Shown one piece after another: positions 17,784-26,190 of a stretch of 64,000 nucleotides of DNA; position 1 is the stretch's first letter; each line of letters opens with the position of its first letter. Source of the DNA: Pseudomonas multiresinivorans (lineage in GTDB: Bacteria > Pseudomonadota > Gammaproteobacteria > Pseudomonadales > Pseudomonadaceae); contig NZ_CP048833.1 of NCBI RefSeq assembly GCF_012971725.1, positions 5,642,001 to 5,706,000 of the forward strand, given 5' to 3'. Both the position numbers and the translations under genes were made by a program. Below the pieces are notes generated by a model. That model was not told the DNA's origin. It ran no database searches and saw only the letters and a list, made by a program, of their open reading frames with translations.

Positions 17784-18484
17784 GCTTCGTCATCCACGCG
17801 CAAATCCGCCACCGGCACACCGTCGCGCAGGTGCTCCACCACCACCCGACAAACCTGCTCATCACTGCGCAGGCCGTACCAGACGCGCTCGGGATAGACC
17901 GTCAGCACCGGCCCGCGATTGCAGGGGAACTGGCAGCCGGTGCGGGTCAGCAAGGCGCCCTTGGCGTTCTCGTAGAGGTCGTGGCGAATCAGTTCGCGAC
18001 GCAAGGTCTTCCACAACGGTAACGCGCCCCGGCGCACGCAGCGCGGCCCCGCGCAGAGGAACAGGTGATGACGATGCGGCGGCGGCGCGGACCAGTCGGG
18101 CTGCGACGGCACCGCACCGACACCCCGGCATTCCAGCTGCTGCGCCGGATCGTCGATCGCCGCCAGCACCGCACCGACGTCGAGCCCACGCCGGCCCAGC
18201 GCCGATGCCGTGATGCTCGGCACCGGCGCCTGCGGAAACTCATCCGCCAGTACTGCCAGTTCGGCGCGCAACCAGTCGAGGTAGGCGCCGTCGGTGGCGG
18301 GTTCCAGGTCGACCAGCAACAACGACGCGGCATCGGCAAGCTGCGCGCGCGCTCGGGCCCAGAGCAGGTCGAAACCCTCGCTGGTGTCGATGCTCTCGAC
18401 ACCAGCCAGACGCGCCGACACCTCGCGGTGCAGGCGCTCGCCCTGGGCCCCGGCCAGTGGGCCGACCAGCAGGATGGCCTTCAT
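17780..18484 (-). CDS. Two-domain protein with C-terminal 2Fe-2S thioredoxin-like domain, in B12 uptake operon
   Basis: 234 residues. The N-terminal half (1-112) begins MKAILLVGPLAG and resembles a CbiX/sirohydrochlorin-chelatase-like fold, but the metal-binding histidine motif usual in chelatases is not seen. The C-terminal half has four cysteines placed as in thioredoxin-like ferredoxins: Cys144 and Cys149 (FLCAGPRCV), Cys184 and Cys188 (TGCQFPCNRGP). It overlaps btuB upstream and the btuF-like gene downstream by ATGA junctions, so all three are translated as one coupled unit. A role in reduction or remodelling of imported corrinoid is a plausible inference. Confidence 0.8.
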   Translation of the reverse strand: MKAILLVGPLAGAQGERLHREVSARLAGVESIDTSEGFDLLWARARAQLADAASLLLVDLEPATDGAYLDWLRAELAVLADEFPQAPVPSITASALGRRGLDVGAVLAAIDDPAQQLECRGVGAVPSQPDWSAPPPHRHHLFLCAGPRCVRRGALPLWKTLRRELIRHDLYENAKGALLTRTGCQFPCNRGPVLTVYPERVWYGLRSDEQVCRVVVEHLRDGVPVADLRVDDEA

Positions 18485-20439
18485 CAGAAGCTGAAGGTGT
18501 AGCGCAGCTCGGCGGTGCGCGGCCGGCCGAGGTTGTCTACCTGGCGGATGCCGTTGCTGGTGCGGCCGGTGGCGTAGTCACGGTCCAGCAGGTTCTCCAG
18601 CAGCAGGCTCAGGCGATGCGCGCGGGCCGCGTCGAGGTAGCGATAGGCATCGCCGTCGAGCACGGTGTAATGGCCGTAGTCGTCGTCCTGGGCGCTGACG
18701 ATGGAGCCCACATATCGCGTGGCGAGGCCAGCGCCCCAGAGGTTGTCGTCATAGCCGGCACGCACGCGGGCGAAGAAGTGCGGGATGTTGTTCACCGTCA
18801 CGCCCTCGCGGCTGTCCACCAGGTTGCGCGTGGCGTCGGCGGAGAGCTGCCAATGGCGGCCGAACTGCCACTGGCCGTTGGCTTCCACGCCGCGCACTTC
18901 GATCTCGCCGTTGCCGTTCACCCATTGGTCGCCCGCGAGGGTGATGAGGTCGGTGATCTCGCGGCGGAACAGGGTGACGCTGCCGCTCCACGGCTGGTCG
19001 AACAGCTCGCCGGTGTAGTCCAGGCCCAGTTCGGCGTTGCGGCTGCGCTCGGGCTTGAGGTCACGGTTGCCGACTTCATCACCGGGCTCGTTGACGAACA
19101 GCTGCTCGGCGGTGGGCAGCTTGAAGGCGGTGCCGAACTGGCCGCGCAGCTTGAGCTGCTGCGTGAGGTCGTAGAGCGAGGTCAGCATCCAAACGGTGGC
19201 GCCTTCGCCGCCGGCGATTTCCTCGCGGCGCACACCCAGGCTCGGGTGCCAGTCGGGCAGCGCGTCAATACGTGGGCGCAGCTGGGCGTAAAGCGCGTGG
19301 GACTCGGCCTTGTCGTTGTCGATGATCAGCACATCGTCCTGGCCCTTGTACCACTGGTTGTCGCTGCCGAAGACCAGCTCGTGACCGCCACCGAACCTGG
19401 CCTTGCCTTCGAGCTGCGCGCCCCAGTCGGTAAAGCCCCAGTAGTCGTTGTGGTTGAGCACCTGGGTGCCGCCGCCCTGCAGGTTGTAGACGCGGTCGTA
19501 GCGGGTATCCCAGTCGTTGATGTGGGTCTTGGCGAACCAGCTGAAGTCGTCGTTGACGCTCTGCTGGAAGGTCGCCGTGGCGATCTGCTGCACGCGGTTG
19601 TTGCTGGTGTGGTGGTTCGATGTCGGCCGGGCGAAGTCCAGCTCGGCGTCGGCGTACTGGTAGAACAGCTCCAGCCGCGAGGCGTCGCCGATGGCCTGGA
19701 TGGCCTTGGCGCCGAACACGTTGACGTCATAGGAGCGGCGCTTGTCGCTGACCGTGCTGGTCATGTCCTGGTCGCGGTACGGCTGGTAGCCGTCGGAGCG
19801 GTTGTGGCTGACGTAGGCCATCAGGCCGAGGTCGCCCAGGCCGTTCTGCACGATCTTCTCCGCGCGGGCATCGCCGCTGCGGCCCTTGAAGGTATCCAGG
19901 CCCAGATTGACCTCGCCGGACGCCTCGCGCGAACGCGCGCTGCGGGTGACGATGTTGATCACCCCGGACACCGCCTGGGTGCCGAACAGCAGGCCCTGGC
20001 CGCCCTTGAGCACCTCGATGCGCTCCACCGCGGTGGTCGGCAGGGTGTCGATGTAAATGCCGCCGTAGAGGCGGTTGTTCAGGCGCACACCGTCCAGCAG
20101 GATCAGCGTGTCGTCGTTGCGCCCGCCCAGCAGCGAGTAAGTGCCGTAGTCGAACGGGCCGTTCTTCGGCGCAATGAACAGGCCGGGCACGTACATCTGC
20201 AGCACGCGGGTGATGTCGGCGCTGGGGCCGGCGCGTTCGATCTGCTGGCGGTCGATAACCTCCAGCTTGCTGCCGTAGCGCGCCATGTCAGCCACCGTGG
20301 TGGACTCCACGGAAGGCGCGCTGACGATTTCATCGGCCAGGTCGAGGGGCGCCGCCAGAAGCTGCGAACTCAGGGCACAGAGGGAGAGAACGGGAGTCCA
20401 GCGCAAGGCGCGCCGGGAGTTGGAAGCAGGAGAATGCAA
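18484..20439 (-). CDS. btuB: TonB-dependent vitamin B12 receptor
   Basis: The 651-residue outer-membrane receptor starts at a TTG codon at 20439, with GAGG eight bases upstream. No ATG lies between the riboswitch and the signal peptide. The N terminus MHSPASNSRRALRWTPVLSL (TTG read as Met) plus CALSSQLLAA is a good signal peptide. The plug domain shows YGGIYIDTLPTTAVERIEVL and GGQGLLFGTQAVSGVINIVT. The barrel ends LRYTFSF with the terminal Phe needed for BAM insertion. Cobalamin is assigned from the riboswitch immediately upstream. It is first in the operon and coupled to the 2Fe-2S gene by an overlapping ATGA. Confidence 0.9.
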   Translation of the reverse strand: MHSPASNSRRALRWTPVLSLCALSSQLLAAPLDLADEIVSAPSVESTTVADMARYGSKLEVIDRQQIERAGPSADITRVLQMYVPGLFIAPKNGPFDYGTYSLLGGRNDDTLILLDGVRLNNRLYGGIYIDTLPTTAVERIEVLKGGQGLLFGTQAVSGVINIVTRSARSREASGEVNLGLDTFKGRSGDARAEKIVQNGLGDLGLMAYVSHNRSDGYQPYRDQDMTSTVSDKRRSYDVNVFGAKAIQAIGDASRLELFYQYADAELDFARPTSNHHTSNNRVQQIATATFQQSVNDDFSWFAKTHINDWDTRYDRVYNLQGGGTQVLNHNDYWGFTDWGAQLEGKARFGGGHELVFGSDNQWYKGQDDVLIIDNDKAESHALYAQLRPRIDALPDWHPSLGVRREEIAGGEGATVWMLTSLYDLTQQLKLRGQFGTAFKLPTAEQLFVNEPGDEVGNRDLKPERSRNAELGLDYTGELFDQPWSGSVTLFRREITDLITLAGDQWVNGNGEIEVRGVEANGQWQFGRHWQLSADATRNLVDSREGVTVNNIPHFFARVRAGYDDNLWGAGLATRYVGSIVSAQDDDYGHYTVLDGDAYRYLDAARAHRLSLLLENLLDRDYATGRTSNGIRQVDNLGRPRTAELRYTFSF

Positions 20440-20539
20440 GGTGATCGCCTCGAAATCGGGATTTCGCAGGCGGCGCAGCGACACCCGGAACGAGCGCGCC
20501 CCGGGAACCGGCTCACGCCCGCCCACCGCGGGTTTGCCA

Positions 20540-20730
20540 AACAGGTTCCAGGCCGGTCTCCGGGCTTGCGAGGGTCCTGGGGCATCCGCCTTCCCATGCT
20601 GGTGCACAGTGGCCTAGTGGATGCTCCGCTCGCTTACCGTTGCGGGGGCAGCGCCGGACTGATCGCACATAGGCGACGCACCGGCTTCCCGTTTCACCCC
20701 ACGCACGGCGGCGGGGGGCACCTGAAACGG
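20540..20730 (-). promoter_or_regulatory. Cobalamin (AdoCbl-type) riboswitch
   Basis: On the minus strand the conserved blocks appear in order: AACGGGAAGCCGGTG, then CAGTCCGGCGCTGCCCCCGC with the following AACGGTAA, GCCACTG, GGGAAGGCG, and finally CAAGCCCGGAGACCGGCCT. These are the B12-box elements of the classic cobalamin riboswitch. It ends about 100 bases before the TTG start of btuB and should switch the operon off when cobalamin is plentiful. Confidence 0.95.
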
Positions 20731-20799
20731 GGCGCATATCAACACTTGCGAAGGGAAAGCGTCAAGCTCGGGGCTTGCGCAGGATGTTGCAGGGCAGCG

Positions 20800-21228
20800 T
20801 CAGTGCCAGGGATCGTAGGTGCCGAAGCTCCAGATATGCCCTTCCGGATCGCGGCAGGTGAAGCCCTGGCCGCCGTAGTCTTCGTCCTTGATGTCGATGA
20901 CGATCTGCGCGCCGCCATCCACCGCTGCGCGGTACAACGCTTCGGCGTCCTTCACCACCACGTAGATGCTCTGGGTGCAGCCGCCGATCTCGTCGGGCTG
21001 GCGCATCAGCCGGCCGTACTCGTTGTCGTGCAGCGAGCCGAGCATCACCAGGCCGCTGCCGTCGGCCATCGCCAGCTGGGCGTGGGCGATGCCGCCATGG
21101 TCATCGGCAACGACCAGTTGCCGATGGAAGCCGAAGGTCTGGCACAGCCAGTCGATGGCCTGGGGCGCATCGCGGTAGCGCAGGCAGGGAATGACGCTGG
21201 GGCGGACGGCGGGAACGGTCTGTGACAT
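20800..21228 (-). CDS. VOC-family (glyoxalase/bleomycin-resistance-like) protein
   Basis: 142 residues with the paired beta-alpha-beta-beta-beta modules of the vicinal oxygen chelate fold: VIPCLRYRDAPQAIDWL opens the first module and FTCRDPEGHIWSFGTYDPW closes the second, the latter typical of PhnB/YnfC-like members. Glyoxalase-type metal chemistry or ligand binding is possible; no substrate is evident. It follows the end of the B12 leader region on the same strand but precedes that operon's promoter, so it is a separate gene. Confidence 0.82.
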   Translation of the reverse strand: MSQTVPAVRPSVIPCLRYRDAPQAIDWLCQTFGFHRQLVVADDHGGIAHAQLAMADGSGLVMLGSLHDNEYGRLMRQPDEIGGCTQSIYVVVKDAEALYRAAVDGGAQIVIDIKDEDYGGQGFTCRDPEGHIWSFGTYDPWH

Positions 21229-21288
21229 GGCGATCTCCGACGCGGGGTGGGCGCGACCCTTCCAGCATAGTCGCGCGTTTTCGCCGCT

Positions 21289-22017
21289 TCAGCGCTGCGC
21301 GGCGACCAGCAGCAACATCGGCCGTTCGCGCTCCTCGGCCAGCGACGGGATAGCCTGCACCTGCTCGGCGCTCGGGCCCCAGTCCTCGACGTGGCGCAGC
21401 GTCAGCCCCGAGCCGATCACGGCATTGAGAATGCTGCCGAGGGTGCGATGGTGCTTGAGCACACCCTTGGCCAGCCAGTCGGTACGGCGCTCGCCTTCGT
21501 CCTGGTAGTGATCCACCGGCCAGCAGCGGCGGCCATCGCCGTCGACGACCCAGCCCGGCTTGAGCGAGGCCATGTAGATCGGGTGTTCGATGGAGAACAC
21601 CAGGCTGCCGCCGGGGCGCAGCGCATCGTGTACGTTGCGGAAGAAATGCGGCAGGTCTGCGAGGTAATGCAGGGTCAGAGAGCTGTAGGCGAGGTCGAAG
21701 GCCGCGGTGGGCAGTTCGAGTTGGTCGAGGTCGGCATGGAAGTAGCTCACCTGCGCAGCGTCGGTGTTCGCCCGTGCGTGGTCGAGCATCTTCTGCGACA
21801 CGTCCAACCCGCTCACCGTGCGCGCGCCCTGCTCCGCGGCGTAACGACTGAACCAGCCGTAGCCACACCCGAGGTCGACCACGTCGAGGCCTTCCAGCGG
21901 CGGCAGCAGCGAACGCAGCGAGGCCCACTCCGGCGCGCCGTCCAGGCCGTGCTGAGAGCGTGGCAGCTGGGCGTAGCCAGCGAAGAATTCGGGATTGTCG
22001 TAGATGTTCTGCGCCAT
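21289..22017 (-). CDS. Class I SAM-dependent methyltransferase
   Basis: 242 residues. The SAM-binding motif I is VVDLGCGYGWFSRYA, the acidic loop follows in VSGLDVSQKMLDHA, and motif IV lies in FDLAYSSLTLHYL. It resembles UbiE/BioC-like small-molecule methyltransferases; the C-terminal half (from about 140) includes a GWVVDGDGRRCWPVDHY segment of unknown role. AGGAG lies before the ATG at 22017. It is divergent from the cupin gene at 22183. Confidence 0.88.
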   Translation of the reverse strand: MAQNIYDNPEFFAGYAQLPRSQHGLDGAPEWASLRSLLPPLEGLDVVDLGCGYGWFSRYAAEQGARTVSGLDVSQKMLDHARANTDAAQVSYFHADLDQLELPTAAFDLAYSSLTLHYLADLPHFFRNVHDALRPGGSLVFSIEHPIYMASLKPGWVVDGDGRRCWPVDHYQDEGERRTDWLAKGVLKHHRTLGSILNAVIGSGLTLRHVEDWGPSAEQVQAIPSLAEERERPMLLLVAAQR

Positions 22018-22182
22018 GGATCGGCACTCCTTTCTGACGGGCCAAGGATCGATTGTCGGCGTCAAGGACGGGCCCGGCAACCCGATCAGGTCAATGCAGG
22101 GGCGATCGAAGCGCAATTTCCTGCAAGACCGCCCGCCGAGGCCGCCGTAGTTTCGGGAGAACGATCCCCAGGAGGAAACACC

Positions 22183-22551
22183 GTGACCCAACGCCAACCG
22201 ATCAACCTGCAGGACAAGCTCGGCCGCATTACCGAAACCTGGCAACCGCGGGTGATCGCCGAGATGAACGACTATCAGTTCAAGGTGGTGAAGCTGCACG
22301 GCGACTTCGTCTGGCACAGCCACGCCGACACCGACGAGACGTTCATCGTGCTCGACGGCGAGCTGCGCATCGACTTCCGCGACGGCCCGCTGACCTTGCG
22401 GGCTGGCGAGCTGTATGTGGTTCCGCGCGGAGTGGAACACAAGCCGTATGCCGAGCAGGAAGTGCAGGTGATGCTGATCGAGCCCCGCGGTGTGCTGAAT
22501 ACCGGGGATCAGGGCGGCGAGCGCACGGCGGAGAATGATCGGTGGATTTGA
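22183..22551 (+). CDS. Cupin-domain protein
   Basis: 122 residues starting at GTG with a strong GGAGG site at 22171-22175. A single cupin barrel is visible: motif 1 is WHSHADTDETFIVLDGELRI and motif 2 is LYVVPRGVEHKPYA, both carrying metal-binding histidines. The family includes dioxygenases, isomerases and sensors; the role is unknown. It is divergent from the methyltransferase and convergent with the antitoxin gene. Confidence 0.85.
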   Translation: MTQRQPINLQDKLGRITETWQPRVIAEMNDYQFKVVKLHGDFVWHSHADTDETFIVLDGELRIDFRDGPLTLRAGELYVVPRGVEHKPYAEQEVQVMLIEPRGVLNTGDQGGERTAENDRWI

Positions 22552-22561
22552 CCGGCAATAC

Positions 22562-22888
22562 TCAGAGGTCCAGCAGGTCGGCGTGAATCCCCAGCGCCTT
22601 GGCGACCCTTTCCCGCGAGGGCTTGCGGGGCCGAGTGGCAGCTTCCTGCTGGGCATAGGCAGACTGACTGATGCCGATGCGCTCGGCGACTTCCGCCTGG
22701 GTCAGGCCCAGGTGCCTGCGCCAGGCGCCGATGGCGGTCAACCCGTCCTTGAACATGAAGCCCACCACCTCGTTGGGAACAAGGTCCTCCTTCGGATGGC
22801 TGGCGACGTATTCCGCATAAGGAATGACCACGAAAGCCGGCACGCCATCCGGCCCATTGATGATCTGCACATTAGTACGTGTGCTCAT
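22562..22888 (-). CDS. XRE-type antitoxin (second gene of a RelE/HigBA-like pair)
   Basis: 108 residues. The C-terminal half is a helix-turn-helix of the XRE kind (LTQAEVAERIGISQSAYAQQ). The N-terminal 45 residues (VPAFVVIPYAEYVASHPKED) look like a Phd/YefM-type short fold, so toxin neutralisation may lie at that end. It overlaps the upstream toxin gene by 17 bp and is expected to bind the toxin and repress the shared promoter. Confidence 0.82.
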   Translation of the reverse strand: MSTRTNVQIINGPDGVPAFVVIPYAEYVASHPKEDLVPNEVVGFMFKDGLTAIGAWRRHLGLTQAEVAERIGISQSAYAQQEAATRPRKPSRERVAKALGIHADLLDL

Positions 22889-23126
22889 CGCGCTTCCTGA
22901 CCTCTTCGATATTCACGATACGGATGCCGCCGTCCCAATCGAACAGCACCCGGTAATTACCCACCCGCAATCGATAGCCGTAGGCATGATTGGAAAGCCT
23001 CTTCACATTCTGGACATCCGGCATCCGGGCCAGCGCCTGTACGGCATCATAGATGGCCGGCTGGTCCGCCTTGTTGAGCCTGCCGAGCTGCTTAATGGCC
23101 TTTCGAGTCCAGTTGATCCGGTTCAT
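22872..23126 (-). CDS. RelE/ParE-family toxin
   Basis: 84 residues. It has the RelE fold pattern: an N-terminal helix (WTRKAIKQLGRLNKADQPAI), the VKRLSNHAYGYRLRVGNYRV core and the RVLFDWDGGIRIVNIEEV strand. The start MNRINW at 23126 has GAGG upstream, whereas the frame's first ATG at 23150 has none. RelE-like members cleave mRNA on the ribosome; ParE-like members poison gyrase, and sequence alone does not separate them here. The toxin precedes the antitoxin, as in HigBA systems. The 288 bp upstream contain an AT-rich stretch (about 23148-23180) likely to be the promoter. Confidence 0.83.
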   Translation of the reverse strand: MNRINWTRKAIKQLGRLNKADQPAIYDAVQALARMPDVQNVKRLSNHAYGYRLRVGNYRVLFDWDGGIRIVNIEEVRKRDEHTY

Positions 23127-23414
23127 GACTGCCTCGCTGGGAGGCAACAATATAAGACTTTCAATAAGTATATTAACGCGAGTACAGCGGTTATGGGACT
23201 CGGTTCTCAGGCGCCCGCCTCGACCGTCGATCGACTGCCCTGACCATGGCTGATCAGTGGCCTCCCCCTTTCATTGACGTCTGCTATGCCTGTCGAGAGA
23301 ACACCGCTCCCAGCCGGAGGCTGTTAAGCCTGGGATACACAGGCGCGACTCTGGCGGCGGTGCCGATTCGGGTCTGCGCATCAGCACAGCCCGAGGACGG
23401 GCCGGAGGTGCGAC

Positions 23415-23720
23415 ATGCTCTATCTGGTGAACTGGACCATCCCCATCGAAAACCGCGACAAGATCATCCAGCGATTCCTCAAGACCGGCGGCCTGCCGCC
23501 GCCCGGTGTGAAGCTTGTTGGGCGCTGGCATGCCATGGGCCATATGCTCGGCTTCGGCCTGGCGGAAGCCGAGAACCCGCTCGACGTGCAACGCTGGATG
23601 CTGCAATGGACCGACCTGATGCACCTGCAGGTGCACCCGGCGATGACTGATGCGGAGTACGCTCCCCTGCTCGCGCAACTGGCGCAACAGGCAGCGGACG
23701 CACCCTCGGTCAGTCCCTGA
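23415..23720 (+). CDS. DUF3303 family protein
   Basis: 101 residues, a small dimeric alpha-beta barrel-like protein beginning MLYLVNWTIPIENRDKIIQR with the conserved GRWHAMGHMLGFGLAEAE core of DUF3303. The function is unknown. GGAGG lies seven bases before the ATG. Its end overlaps the end of the convergent GlxA-type regulator by 11 bp. Confidence 0.8.
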   Translation: MLYLVNWTIPIENRDKIIQRFLKTGGLPPPGVKLVGRWHAMGHMLGFGLAEAENPLDVQRWMLQWTDLMHLQVHPAMTDAEYAPLLAQLAQQAADAPSVSP

Positions 23721-24708
23721 GCGCGGCCTCGGCCGGCTTGGCGCCGAAGCGTTTGCGGTAGTCGCTCGGCGCCATTCCGGTGATCTTGCGGAAGGTGCTG
23801 CGAAACGAGCCCGGATCGAGGTAGCCGACCGTGTAGGCGATGTGGTCCACCGTGCCGTTGGTGAACTCCAGCAGCTCCCGCGCCTTGCCCACGCGCAGGT
23901 GCTGGCAGTACTCGGTGGGCTTGAGCCCGGTGGCGGCGCGGAAGCGGCGCAGGAAGGTGCGCTCCTCCAGCCCGGCCTGGGCGGCCATGGCGGCGAGGCT
24001 GACGTCCACCGCGCCATTGCCCTGCAGCCAGTGCTGGACCTTGAGGATCGCGGCGTCGCCATGCCCCAGCAGCGGCGCGAAGTTGCTGCCGCACTGCTGG
24101 GCGCTGTCGCTGTGCTCCACCACCATGAAGCGTGCGGTGCGGCTGGCGATGCTTGGGCCGAGCAGGCGGTCGACGATGCGCAGGCCCAGCTCCGACCAGG
24201 CCATCAGGCCGGCGGAAGTGATCAGGTCGCCATCGTCGACCATCGGCCTGTGCGGCTCCAGGCGTACGCGCGGGAAACGTTTGGCGAAGGCTTCGGCGCC
24301 GCTCCAGTGGGCGGTGGCGCTACGGCCATCGAGCAGCCCGGCTTCGGCCACCAGCAGGCCGCCGATACAGACTGAACCGACGATGGCGCCCTCACCGTGG
24401 CGCGCGGCGAGCCAGTCGGTGAGATTGCGCAGCGGCGCAGCGTCGGGCAGGCCGAACAGCGAGGGCGGGACGAGTACCGCGACCAGCCGGCTGTCAGCGC
24501 CGGGATGCATATCGAAGACACGTCGCGGTTCGCTGCCGTCCTCCCCGGACCAATGGCTGACGCGCAGCGCAGGCAACTGAGCGCCGGCCTCTTCACCGGC
24601 GATGCGCTCCGCCACCGCGAAGAGATCGGTCAACCCGTGCAGCGCCGCCGTCTGCACACCGGGATAGAGCAGCAACCCGATCTCGACGACGCTCCGTTCC
24701 ACAGCCAT
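23710..24708 (-). CDS. GlxA-family regulator (DJ-1/PfpI domain plus AraC helix-turn-helix)
   Basis: 332 residues. Residues 1-180 form a DJ-1/PfpI-like domain (IGLLLYPGVQTAALHGLTDL, with the nucleophile-elbow segment VGSVCIGGLLVAEAGLL), and residues 215-320 the AraC DNA-binding domain (SLAAMAAQAGLEERTFLRRF and DHIAYTVGYLDPGSFRSTFR). This is the GlxA/CdhR architecture, often controlling catabolism of amines or amino-acid derivatives. It is divergent from a cysteine hydrolase 101 bp away, its probable target. Confidence 0.9.
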   Translation of the reverse strand: MAVERSVVEIGLLLYPGVQTAALHGLTDLFAVAERIAGEEAGAQLPALRVSHWSGEDGSEPRRVFDMHPGADSRLVAVLVPPSLFGLPDAAPLRNLTDWLAARHGEGAIVGSVCIGGLLVAEAGLLDGRSATAHWSGAEAFAKRFPRVRLEPHRPMVDDGDLITSAGLMAWSELGLRIVDRLLGPSIASRTARFMVVEHSDSAQQCGSNFAPLLGHGDAAILKVQHWLQGNGAVDVSLAAMAAQAGLEERTFLRRFRAATGLKPTEYCQHLRVGKARELLEFTNGTVDHIAYTVGYLDPGSFRSTFRKITGMAPSDYRKRFGAKPAEAALRD

Positions 24709-24809
24709 TGTCAGTTTTCCCCTCGTTATTGTCGTTCCACCTGATCCCCGCTCGGCGAGCGGCGAACCATACTGGTCCCACTTCCTCACCACTCAAAAGG
24801 AATTCGGAA

Positions 24810-25358
24810 ATGGCCAAGCAAGCGCTCATCCTAGTGGATATCCAGAACGACTACTTCCCCTCCGGCAAGTGGCCGCTGGTCGGCATCGAGCCGGCCGCCG
24901 ACCAGGCCGCCAAGGTGCTCGCCGCCTTCCGCGAGCGCGGTGACCTGGTGGTGCACGTACGCCACGAGTTCGAAAGCGCCGACGCCCCGTTCTTCGCCCC
25001 CGGCAGCGACGGCGCGAAAATCCACGGCAAGGTCGCCAACCTGCCCGGCGAGCCGGTGATCCTGAAGCACTTCGTCAACTCGTTCCGCGACACCGACCTC
25101 AAGGCCATCCTCGACCAGCACGGCATCGACTCCGTGGTCGTCGTCGGTCACATGAGCCACATGTGCGTGGACGGCGTGGTGCGTGCCGCCGCCGACTTCG
25201 GCTACACGGTGACCGTGCTTCACGATGCCTGCGCCACGCTAGACCTGGAGTTCAACGGCGTGAAGGTGCCGGCCGCCCAGGTCCATGCCGCCTACATGGC
25301 CTCGTTCGCCTTCGCCTATGCCGAGGTGGTGTCCACTTCGGAGTACCTGAACCGCTGA
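24810..25358 (+). CDS. Isochorismatase-family cysteine hydrolase
   Basis: 182 residues with the catalytic triad Asp10 (LVDIQNDYF), Lys86 (VILKHFVNSF) and Cys119 (GHMSHMCVDGVVRAA). Family members hydrolyse amides such as nicotinamide, carbamoylated amines or isochorismate; this one lacks the features needed to choose. AAAGGA is upstream of the ATG. Divergence from a GlxA-type regulator is a common arrangement for inducible amidases. Confidence 0.9.
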   Translation: MAKQALILVDIQNDYFPSGKWPLVGIEPAADQAAKVLAAFRERGDLVVHVRHEFESADAPFFAPGSDGAKIHGKVANLPGEPVILKHFVNSFRDTDLKAILDQHGIDSVVVVGHMSHMCVDGVVRAAADFGYTVTVLHDACATLDLEFNGVKVPAAQVHAAYMASFAFAYAEVVSTSEYLNR

Positions 25359-25400
25359 TTCGGAGCGATCCCACAAGGAAATCTTAAGCTGGGCGTTACC

Positions 25401-25476
25401 TGTAGGAGCGAGCTTGCTCGCGAACCGCTTGATGCCGAGGGTGCCAGGCAGGTTCGCGAGCAAGCTCGCTCCTACA
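25401..25476. repeat. REP doublet, first family
   Basis: Two inverted, well-preserved units (TGTAGGAGCGAGC at the left end, GCTCGCTCCTACA at the right) separated by CGCTTGATGCC-type linker, the same linker start as in the copies at 17686 and 35079. Confidence 0.92.
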
Positions 25477-25572
25477 GCTGCGGCCAGTCGCCCGCATCCG
25501 GGAATGAGGCGACCCGTTTCATTGGCTTTCCGCTATTATCGACGCTCGATCGCCTGCCGATAAGGACATCCC

Positions 25573-26169
25573 ATGAGCGTTTCTTCGATCATCACCCTCG
25601 CCATCATCGCTGGCGTGATCTTCCTGCTGATCAGTGTGTTCAACCGCCTGGTCGCCCTGCGCAATCGCTACCAGAACGCCTTCGCGCAGATCGAGGTGCA
25701 GCTCAAGCGCCGCTACGACCTGATCCCCAACCTGGTGGAAACCGCCAAGGCCTACCTCAAGCACGAGCGCGAGACCCTGGAAGCAGTGATCGCTGCGCGC
25801 AACGCTGCCGTGGCCGGCCTGAAGGCCGCGTCCGAGCAACCGGGCGACGCCGGCCGCATGGCACAACTGGCCGCCGCCGAGAATGCCCTGGGTGGCGCAA
25901 TGGGGCGCCTGAACGTGACCCTGGAAGCCTACCCGGACCTCAAGGCCTCGCAGAACCTGCAGCAGGTCAGCGAGGAGCTGTCGAGCACCGAGAACAAGGT
26001 CGCCTTCGCCCGCCAGGCGTACAACGACTCGGTGATGGAGTACAACACCTACCGCCAGTCCTTCCCCGCCAACTTCCTGGCCGCCACCTACGGCCACAGC
26101 AAGGACGCCAGCCTGCTCGAGTTCGAGGACAGCAAGGCAATCCAGGCCGCGCCGAAAGTCGCCTTCTAA
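25573..26169 (+). CDS. lemA: LemA family protein
   Basis: 198 residues with one N-terminal membrane helix (IITLAIIAGVIFLLISVFNR) and a long helical bundle; VQLKRRYDLIPNLVETAKAY is the family signature. The N terminus probably faces out. LemA proteins frequently accompany M48 metalloproteases or TPM-domain proteins and may present substrates to them. The M48 gene follows after 21 bp, so the pair is an operon. (This is the LemA fold, not the GacS sensor kinase once also called LemA.). Confidence 0.9.
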   Translation: MSVSSIITLAIIAGVIFLLISVFNRLVALRNRYQNAFAQIEVQLKRRYDLIPNLVETAKAYLKHERETLEAVIAARNAAVAGLKAASEQPGDAGRMAQLAAAENALGGAMGRLNVTLEAYPDLKASQNLQQVSEELSSTENKVAFARQAYNDSVMEYNTYRQSFPANFLAATYGHSKDASLLEFEDSKAIQAAPKVAF

Positions 26170-26190
26170 AACCTCGGCGCAGGACGCGCG

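Noticed and set aside
18457..21225. Long open frame of over 900 codons on the plus strand, antisense to btuB
   Set aside because: It runs opposite to btuB, the riboswitch and the VOC gene, its composition is typical of GC-rich antisense frames (Val/Ala/Gly/His rich), and it has no domain or ribosome site.
23246..23650. Open frame overlapping the DUF3303 gene
   Set aside because: It is in another frame from DUF3303, which has a clear ribosome site and family match; this frame has only low-complexity composition.
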